From an uncultured Glaciecola sp. (GTDB taxonomy: Bacteria > Pseudomonadota > Gammaproteobacteria > Enterobacterales > Alteromonadaceae), in contig CANMCE010000019.1 of the NCBI GenBank assembly GCA_947496235.1, forward strand, positions 1-58,109: a DNA stretch of 58,109 nt, in the 5' to 3' direction. The notes below the pieces were generated by a model, which ran no database searches, had not been told where the DNA came from, and saw only the letters and a list, made by a program, of their open reading frames with translations. This document shows, piece by piece, positions 52,832 through 58,109 of this stretch. Numbering within the stretch: the stretch's first letter is position 1; each line of letters opens with the position of its first letter. Both the position numbers and the translations under genes were made by a program.

Positions 52832-54808
52832 ATGAAAAGGATCTTGTTCTCACTGTGCTTACTCGTAGTTACTGTAGCAGCTTCAGCGCAACAACTCCCA
52901 TTACAATATTTCATTAAACACGGTGACTACTTAGATTTAAGTTTATCTCCAGACGGTAAGCACTTGGCTGCCCGTATTTTATACGATGGAAAAGTTTTTC
53001 TTGCAATCATGGATTCGGAAACTATGAAAGTCGTTGGCGGAGCAAGACCTATGAATAACGACATCATTCATAGTGCCACTTGGGTAAATAACGAGCGTAT
53101 TATGTATGAATACGCTGAAAAGCAATTCTATTACGATAGCCCAATTCCCACTGGCGAACTCTACGCCATGAATATTGATGGCTCTAAAAACGAACTGCTT
53201 TATGGTTATAGGGCTGGAGATCAGAAAGCAGGGTCCCGTATATCGAGTAAAGAAGATACTCTCGCAAGCCAAGAAATTCTAAGTTTAATGCAAAATGACG
53301 ACGATTTTATTCTCATAATTGAATATCCATGGAGTATGCAAAATGGGAAGTATTACGATAAAAGAGAAAAGCCTCCAATAATCAGTAAGTTAAATATTTA
53401 CAGTGGTAGAAAGCGCAGAATAGATAGTCTACCACATGGCTCCAGTCGAGCACTAGCAACCAAAGAAGGTCAGGTTAGGTTTATGGTTTGGAGAGACGAA
53501 GAAGGCTATTCTCATTCCGCTTATCGTGAAAACAATGATGCAGAATGGATCCCGCTAGACGAAGCGTTCGAACAAGTAGATGGCTTGTACCCTATGGGAA
53601 TTAGCGAAGATAATAAATCGGTCTATTTGTCAGGCCTATATGGGGAAGAAGGTGTTTATACTTACTATATTTTAGATTTAGAAACTGGCGAATATAATCG
53701 AATTTTTCCTGACCATGCCACAGACATTGAAAAAAGCATTTTTGATAGTAATGGCATGCCTGCCGTTGGGATTACTTACCCTGACAAGTCTCATTATGTT
53801 TACGCGAAAAATGAATCCAGAATTAGTAGTATTCATAAAAAGCTAGCAAAGGCATTTAAAGGACAAACCGTTGACATAGAAAGTACCACTAAAGATTGGA
53901 AAACCTTGCTTGTGCATGTTTCAAGTGATGTTAATCCAGGAGAATATTTCTTGTTTGACAGTGAAACTCTCAATGCCCGGTTTATCTGGGCGAATAGCTC
54001 TTGGATAGATCCCCGCACGCTTGCTCCTATGCAGCCTGTTGCGATTCCAACTGAAGACGGAGAAACTATTCACGGTTATCTCACACTACCAAAAGGAAGC
54101 GAATCAGGTAAGAAACCGCCTTTGGTTGTTAGGATCCACGGTGGACCTCACCAAGCTGGTACCCGAGATTTTTGGAATTATGATGCCGAAACACAACTGT
54201 TAGCTAACCGAGGTTACGCTGTGTTGAGGGTCAATTTCAGAGGCAGTGACGGTTATGGAAAACGCTTTGAGAAATTAGGTTATCGCGAATGGGGTGGCGC
54301 CATGATTAAAGATATCAACGACTCAGTTAAATGGACCATTGATCAAGGTTTGGTGGATGGTAACAAAGTATGTTCATACGGCGATAGTTACGGCGGATAT
54401 GCGGCTCTAATGTCTGTTGTAAGGGCGCCTAATTTATACCGTTGTACCATCGGCTACGTTGGGATTTATGACCTAGATTTCATGTATACCGAAAGTGATA
54501 TTCCCAACAACTGGGGTGGTCAAGCCTATCTAGAAAGAGTACTGGGCACGGATAAGCAAAAGTTGGATGAGTTTTCGCCTATCAATCATGTTGATAAAAT
54601 TAAAGCCAAAGTCATGTTGATTCATGGTTCTAAAGATAGACGTGTTCCAGAGATTAACTCTGAAGCCTTGGCCGAGCGGCTTAAAAAAGTAAATAATCCA
54701 CCTGTGTATTTGCAATATTCTCAAGCTGGACATGGCGTATTTGATGAGGAAGATCGCCAGGAAATGTATCAGGGTTTGTTGGATTTTCTGGATGCAAATT
54801 TAAGGTAA
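52832..54808 (+). CDS. S9-family prolyl-oligopeptidase-like serine peptidase, exported
   Basis: This is a 658-residue enzyme with a signal peptide (cleavage after AASA). The frame has an ATG at 52811, but ATG 52832 follows AAGGAATCTC and is preferred. The N-terminal part (about 25-400) is a beta-propeller. The C-terminal alpha/beta hydrolase has the nucleophile in YGDSYGGYAAL, Asp in HGSKDRRVPE and His in AGHGVFDEE, so the triad is complete. HGGPHQAGTRDFWN is the oxyanion region. The family cleaves short peptides, usually after Pro or another small set of residues. Periplasmic peptide use is likely. Confidence 0.93.
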   Translation: MKRILFSLCLLVVTVAASAQQLPLQYFIKHGDYLDLSLSPDGKHLAARILYDGKVFLAIMDSETMKVVGGARPMNNDIIHSATWVNNERIMYEYAEKQFYYDSPIPTGELYAMNIDGSKNELLYGYRAGDQKAGSRISSKEDTLASQEILSLMQNDDDFILIIEYPWSMQNGKYYDKREKPPIISKLNIYSGRKRRIDSLPHGSSRALATKEGQVRFMVWRDEEGYSHSAYRENNDAEWIPLDEAFEQVDGLYPMGISEDNKSVYLSGLYGEEGVYTYYILDLETGEYNRIFPDHATDIEKSIFDSNGMPAVGITYPDKSHYVYAKNESRISSIHKKLAKAFKGQTVDIESTTKDWKTLLVHVSSDVNPGEYFLFDSETLNARFIWANSSWIDPRTLAPMQPVAIPTEDGETIHGYLTLPKGSESGKKPPLVVRIHGGPHQAGTRDFWNYDAETQLLANRGYAVLRVNFRGSDGYGKRFEKLGYREWGGAMIKDINDSVKWTIDQGLVDGNKVCSYGDSYGGYAALMSVVRAPNLYRCTIGYVGIYDLDFMYTESDIPNNWGGQAYLERVLGTDKQKLDEFSPINHVDKIKAKVMLIHGSKDRRVPEINSEALAERLKKVNNPPVYLQYSQAGHGVFDEEDRQEMYQGLLDFLDANLR

Positions 54809-54844
54809 GTTTAGACTGGATCTGAGCTCAAAAATATTCAATTG

Positions 54845-54877
54845 CTTCTCACCGTCATTTCTTTCGACGGTGAGAAG
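54845..54877. terminator. Bidirectional terminator hairpin
   Basis: CTTCTCACCGTC (54845-54856) pairs perfectly with GACGGTGAGAAG (54866-54877) around a nine-base loop. It lies between the convergent S9 peptidase and carbonic anhydrase genes. No strong T run follows on the plus strand. Confidence 0.7.
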
Positions 54878-54892
54878 ACTGTACTTTAATTT

Positions 54893-55744
54893 CTATTGGA
54901 TAGGGGAAAGCAACATTGGATTGGTTACTAAGTTTCTAACGCCATGAGCATGATCTTCATTAAATTCATTGTCCTCACACCACTCCGCGACTGAACTTAT
55001 ATCGACCTTGGTAACCTGAGGCCTAACCGACCAGCTAACTTGTAATGGCGAGCCTTTTTCATTGTAACTAGGTCCTGTAGTTGAACCTAAATACTGCACT
55101 GGAATACCTGTATTTGACGGAATATTCGGCGCTTGATAATAGCCTTGTATCACTTCAATTTCCGTCATGTCCTCAAAATCTCGACCATTGCCGTCATTGG
55201 TTAATACTATCACCTGTGCTTCTACACGAAGTTGTGGATTCATAGTCGAATCAGATAAGCAAGCGCCTAGGGTTGGTCCCGGGCTTATTTGGGCTGAAGA
55301 AAATACATAATGAACCTCCAAAGTATCGCCTACCTCAAGACTTTTACCTTTAGCAGGACATACTTTGCCTGTGTATTTTGATTGCTCGGCTTTACTTAGT
55401 GGGTGATTATATAGATAACCCGAGTTTTTACCTTGTCCATCACCATTGCCGGCATAAGTAGTAAAATCGCCACCTTTGTGTTCAGCACCTTTATGGAAAT
55501 GAATATTACACAAATTCAGCTCACTTCTATTTGGAGCCAGAGAAAACTCCCTTTCATTGGTACCGTAGGTTTGGTCTATATCTCGAGGAGATTGCGGTCC
55601 AAATCCTTTACCTTTGGTGTTTTGAGCTAAAGCACTTTTTTGTTGCGCAATTACGCTGTTACTTACAGTTTTTTCTTCAGCGTAAATACTCATTGAAATC
55701 GTAATACTAGCTATAGCGCTTAAACAGCTTATTTTTTTTATCAT
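54893..55744 (-). CDS. Delta-class carbonic anhydrase, exported
   Basis: This is a 283-residue protein. The frame opens at 55795, but ATG 55744 gives a signal peptide (MIKKISCLSAIASITISMSIYA). The mature protein carries the motif LCNIHFHKGAEHKGGDF (about 90-106), whose His residues fit the zinc site of delta carbonic anhydrases, first known from diatoms and present in some marine bacteria. Further matches are LEVHYVFSS, QVIVLTNDG and VSWSVRPQV. The enzyme would hydrate CO2 in the periplasm. Conserved Cys pairs (in LCNIHFH, KVCPAKG, GACLSD and EWCEDN) suggest disulfides. It stands alone. Confidence 0.82.
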   Translation of the reverse strand: MIKKISCLSAIASITISMSIYAEEKTVSNSVIAQQKSALAQNTKGKGFGPQSPRDIDQTYGTNEREFSLAPNRSELNLCNIHFHKGAEHKGGDFTTYAGNGDGQGKNSGYLYNHPLSKAEQSKYTGKVCPAKGKSLEVGDTLEVHYVFSSAQISPGPTLGACLSDSTMNPQLRVEAQVIVLTNDGNGRDFEDMTEIEVIQGYYQAPNIPSNTGIPVQYLGSTTGPSYNEKGSPLQVSWSVRPQVTKVDISSVAEWCEDNEFNEDHAHGVRNLVTNPMLLSPIQ

Positions 55745-55938
55745 TATGACATTCACTTTGGTTAGTTCTATTAACCTAGAAGTGTAAACAGTCAAATTTA
55801 ATAAGACTTAACTAGAAAATTAAATATTCATAAGCAGAACATTAAAAGTTTATGAATAAAATTAGAAAAGCGTATGATGACTTGTCTCTCGGGAAAATTT
55901 GGAATAATTGGCACTAAGCAAAAATTACAGAGGGTCTG

Positions 55939-56367
55939 ATGCAGAATATGTCAAAAGTAGTCTTTAAATCGAAAATGGACACCTGGCTAGTCCTAGTGTT
56001 GTTGTTTGCCATTGGTAGTTGTTTAGTGGCTTGTGTTTTTGCTTTTTTTACAGAGAGCTTGGTTGAAATTCTTATCATCTCTGGGATAACAGTTTTAACA
56101 AGCGCCTTTATTGTGTGGTGTTTTGTAAGTACTTACTATGCGATAACGGTAGATAAGCTGGTGGTGAAATCGGGTCCCTTTGTTTGGAAAATTGATCTAA
56201 AAACAATTACGAAAATAACAGCTTCCAGAAACCCAATTTCAAGTCCAGCCTTATCCCTTGATAGATTATGCATCGAATATAAGCAAAATTCTTCCCTGCT
56301 AATATCGCCAAAAAATAAAGTGGAGTTTCTGTCTGAGCTTCAAAAGCGAACAGGAATTGAATTATGA
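55939..56367 (+). CDS. PH-domain-like membrane protein
   Basis: This is a 142-residue protein with two membrane helices (about 16-36 and 42-63), followed by a soluble beta-rich part (about 65-140). The segment YYAITVDKLVVKSGPFVWKIDLKTI followed by ITASRNPISSPALSLDRLCIEY resembles bacterial PH domains (bPH type), which face the cytoplasm or membrane surface. Function is unknown. The start ATG 55939 has AGAGGG before it. It overlaps the VOC gene by four bases, so the two are co-expressed. Confidence 0.75.
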   Translation: MQNMSKVVFKSKMDTWLVLVLLFAIGSCLVACVFAFFTESLVEILIISGITVLTSAFIVWCFVSTYYAITVDKLVVKSGPFVWKIDLKTITKITASRNPISSPALSLDRLCIEYKQNSSLLISPKNKVEFLSELQKRTGIEL

Positions 56368-56714
56368 ACATAAGTGAAATTCGCGCCTTCATTCCCTGTA
56401 AAGACTATCAAAAGTCTATCGCTTTTTATCAAGCCTTAGGCTTTAAAAGTGAGAGTGCAGGTGAAGAATTGACGCTTTTGATTAAAGATGACTGTACTTT
56501 ATTTCTGCAAAACCATTTTTATAATGAAGAAATGGCGAATAGTCTTATGTTTCAGTTGATAGTTAATGATATTGAAGATGCTTTTGCAACAATCTCAAAC
56601 AACTGTGATAGTGGCGTTAAATATAGTGAAATCAATCATGAACGCTGGGGGAAAGTTTTCTATTTGTGGGGCCCTTCTGGAGAACTTTGGCACGTTACAG
56701 AATTAAATGGCTAA
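56364..56714 (+). CDS. VOC-superfamily (glyoxalase/bleomycin-resistance-like) protein
   Basis: This is a 116-residue single-domain VOC protein, built from paired beta-alpha-beta-beta-beta units. IRAFIPCKDYQKSIAFYQALGF (about 6-27) is the first unit, and FQLIVNDIEDAFATI starts the second. The C-terminal GPSGELWHVTEL fits the metal-binding strand. The usual His/Glu ligands are only partly recognisable, so metal dependence and substrate are unknown. It is fused translationally (ATGA) to the PH-like gene. Confidence 0.78.
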   Translation: MNISEIRAFIPCKDYQKSIAFYQALGFKSESAGEELTLLIKDDCTLFLQNHFYNEEMANSLMFQLIVNDIEDAFATISNNCDSGVKYSEINHERWGKVFYLWGPSGELWHVTELNG

Positions 56715-56795
56715 TTAACTGCTGTAGCAATAAATCTTTGAGAATTTCCTCCTTAGTAGTTGAGGCTTACTAATTATTTTGATAGGTTTACGAGC

Positions 56796-56849
56796 ATGAA
56801 AAAGACATTTCTTGAAACTACTTCTTTTAACTGGTGGCGCTCACTCTGA
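56796..56849 (+). CDS. Candidate Trp leader peptide upstream of trpS
   Basis: This 17-codon reading frame encodes MKKTFLETTSFNWWRSL. Codons 13 and 14 (56832-56837) are consecutive TGG, the rarest codon doubled, and it stops 100 bases before trpS. This is the hallmark of a ribosome-sensed attenuator for tryptophan. A hairpin follows at once. The ribosome-binding site is weak (GAG at 56792-56794). It is too short for normal gene calling. The assignment rests on the Trp pair, the hairpin and the downstream gene. Confidence 0.65.
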   Translation: MKKTFLETTSFNWWRSL

Positions 56850-56852
56850 GCG
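56838..56852 (+). promoter_or_regulatory. Hairpin abutting the Trp codons, candidate attenuator element
   Basis: CGCTCA (56838-56843) pairs with TGAGCG (56847-56852) around a three-base loop, starting one base after the two TGG codons. A ribosome stalled there would melt it. Other short pairings are possible further down: CACTG (56854-56858) with CAGTG (56917-56921), and CTGGA (56880-56884) with TCCAG (56915-56919). I cannot identify the terminator stem with certainty. Confidence 0.5.
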
Positions 56853-56949
56853 GCACTGAATTCGTACATTCTTTTGCTGCTGGAAGGTAGCTAAGTTTGT
56901 AAATTCTTTATATCTCCAGTGGCAATCTTCATTCACTTAGAGATATATC

Positions 56950-57969
56950 ATGAGCAATAAAACAACCACAGAAAAAGAAATTATTCTCACTGGCGATAGA
57001 GCAACGGGGCCACTCCATCTTGGCCATTACGTTGGTTCGCTAAAGCAACGGGTTTCCTTACAAGACAAGCATGAGCAAACGATACTTGTAGCTGATATGC
57101 AAGGGCTGACAGATAACGCAAACAACCCTGCAAAAGTGTCATCCAATATTCTCAACGTAGTTGCTGATTATTTAGCGGTAGGTATAGATCCGAACAAAAC
57201 TACTATATGCCTACAATCTCAGCTCCCAGCCCTTGCTGAGCTGACCATGTATTACAGTAACTTAGTTACAATCGCGAGACTTGAGCGCAATCCAACAGTT
57301 AAAAGCGAAATAAAAAGCAAAGGATTTGAACGTTCTGTCCCCGCAGGCTTTTTAACTTATCCTATATCTCAAGCGGCTGATATTACCGCATTTAATGCTA
57401 CGCTGATTCCTGTAGGCGATGATCAGCTTCCAATGCTTGAACAAACAAATGAAATAGTCAGAAAGGTAAATTCATTGGCAGGTAAACACGTGCTTAATGA
57501 ATGCAAACCTTTATTGAGCAATGCTTCGCGTTTACCAAGCACGGACGGTAAAAACAAAATGAGTAAAACAATGGGCAATGCCATCAACCTTGGCGCTTCT
57601 GAGAAAGAGATAAGAGATGCTGTTCGCAGTATGTACACAGACCCAAACCACTTGAGAGTTGAAGATCCTGGCAACGTAGAAGGTAATGTTGTCTTCACTT
57701 ACTTAGAAGCTTTTCATCCAGACATAAACTACGTTAGTCAACTTAAAGAACACTACCAAAGAGGCGGCCTTGGTGATGGCACAACAAAGAAAATCCTCGA
57801 AGAATGCTTAAATGAATTATTAGCGCCAATTCGAAAGCGTAGAGAACACTACCTGAATGACAAAGCTCATCTAATAGATATATTATGGACTGGAAGCGAA
57901 GTCTCGCGCGCGAGGACTGATAGTGTGTTATCGAGGGTGAAAGATATTTTTGGACTAAATATTTTTTGA
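56950..57969 (+). CDS. trpS: Tryptophanyl-tRNA synthetase, type II
   Basis: This is a 339-residue class I synthetase that charges tRNA-Trp. The HIGH-type motif is GPLHLGHYVG (about 20-29) and the KMSKS-type motif is KNKMSKTMGN (about 201-210). The sequence follows the second lineage of bacterial TrpRS (GDRATGPLHLGHYVGSLKQRV, PAGFLTYPISQAADI, PVGDDQLPMLEQTNEIV), as in Deinococcus TrpRS II and the inducible, indolmycin-resistant enzyme of Streptomyces, and unlike the E. coli enzyme (GNYMGAL). A housekeeping copy is therefore likely elsewhere. The Trp-rich leader upstream suggests control by charged tRNA-Trp. Confidence 0.93.
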   Translation: MSNKTTTEKEIILTGDRATGPLHLGHYVGSLKQRVSLQDKHEQTILVADMQGLTDNANNPAKVSSNILNVVADYLAVGIDPNKTTICLQSQLPALAELTMYYSNLVTIARLERNPTVKSEIKSKGFERSVPAGFLTYPISQAADITAFNATLIPVGDDQLPMLEQTNEIVRKVNSLAGKHVLNECKPLLSNASRLPSTDGKNKMSKTMGNAINLGASEKEIRDAVRSMYTDPNHLRVEDPGNVEGNVVFTYLEAFHPDINYVSQLKEHYQRGGLGDGTTKKILEECLNELLAPIRKRREHYLNDKAHLIDILWTGSEVSRARTDSVLSRVKDIFGLNIF

Positions 57970-58042
57970 TTTGTTAAATAAAGATTTGGTATAGATGTAA
58001 ATTAAGGTCTTTTTCGTACGTAAACCGGAAGCAAGCAACGAA

Positions 58043-58109
58043 GAATCGTTATTGAGCTAGCTACATAGAATCGTTATTGAGCTAGCTACATAGAATCGTT
58101 ATTGAGCTA
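58043..58109. repeat. 25-bp tandem repeat at the window edge
   Basis: Two full copies (58043-58067 and 58068-58092) and 17 bases of a third run to the last base. The copies are identical. Each starts GAATCGTTATTGAGC and contains a TAGCTAGCTA-like palindromic part. There is no spacer, so it is not a CRISPR array. It may continue beyond the window. Confidence 0.9.

Noticed and set aside
58043-58109. A CRISPR array at the window end
   Set aside because: The copies are directly adjacent with no spacers, and no cas gene is nearby.

Overview
The window is a stretch of chromosome from a moderately AT-rich gammaproteobacterium. Gene content points to a marine member of the Alteromonadales (Glaciecola/Paraglaciecola/Alteromonas-like): a chromosomal integron integrase, an MXAN-free HSI-I-like type VI secretion system (T6SS) with Ser/Thr phosphorylation genes, a delta-class carbonic anhydrase, mannonate dehydratase and a second-type tryptophanyl-tRNA synthetase. 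The genus is an inference from gene families; no rRNA or tRNA gene is visible.

Region 1 (1-2311) is an integron end. It holds the 3' end of a group II intron, one small cassette-like gene on the minus strand, a leader/attI-type region with five GAATTC-centred palindromes, and the integron integrase gene on the plus strand.

Region 2 (2312-22795) is the first half of a complete T6SS. On the minus strand, reading from 22795 leftwards, it has vgrG, a cargo-like block (repeat protein, two peptidoglycan-binding proteins, a degenerate metalloprotease, a HEAT-like protein, a DUF4280 PAAR-like tip), then fha, tssJ, tssK, tssL, tssM and tagF. Next come a divergent PP2C phosphatase / Ser-Thr kinase pair and two lipoproteins, one with a LysM-like and a NodB deacetylase domain. 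Region 3 (23033-26810) is six small accessory genes with no T6SS signature that split the locus. Region 4 (26916-36869, plus strand) completes the T6SS: tssA, tssB, tssC, hcp, tssE, tssF, tssG, clpV. All thirteen core components TssA-TssM are present.

Region 5 (36919-46776, minus strand) looks like an effector and regulation annex. It has an M35-type metallopeptidase with a small secreted partner, a BTAD/alpha-beta-hydrolase fusion regulator, a LuxR-type response regulator, a 7TM sensor histidine kinase, a second transmembrane Ser/Thr kinase and a cupredoxin-like lipoprotein.

Region 6 (47174-58109) is mixed: ssb, a choice-of-anchor-L exported protein, uxuA, a two-component system, an S9 peptidase, a delta carbonic anhydrase, a PH-like membrane protein, a VOC protein and a divergent trpS. 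The trpS gene is preceded by a 17-codon leader reading frame with two adjacent Trp codons, which suggests transcription attenuation. The window ends inside a 25-bp tandem repeat.

The most notable points are the Trp-codon leader before a TrpRS-II-type gene, the integron/group II intron junction with its repeated palindromes, the vgrG-linked cargo block with a pseudo-metalloprotease, and the M35 peptidase/partner pair beside clpV.
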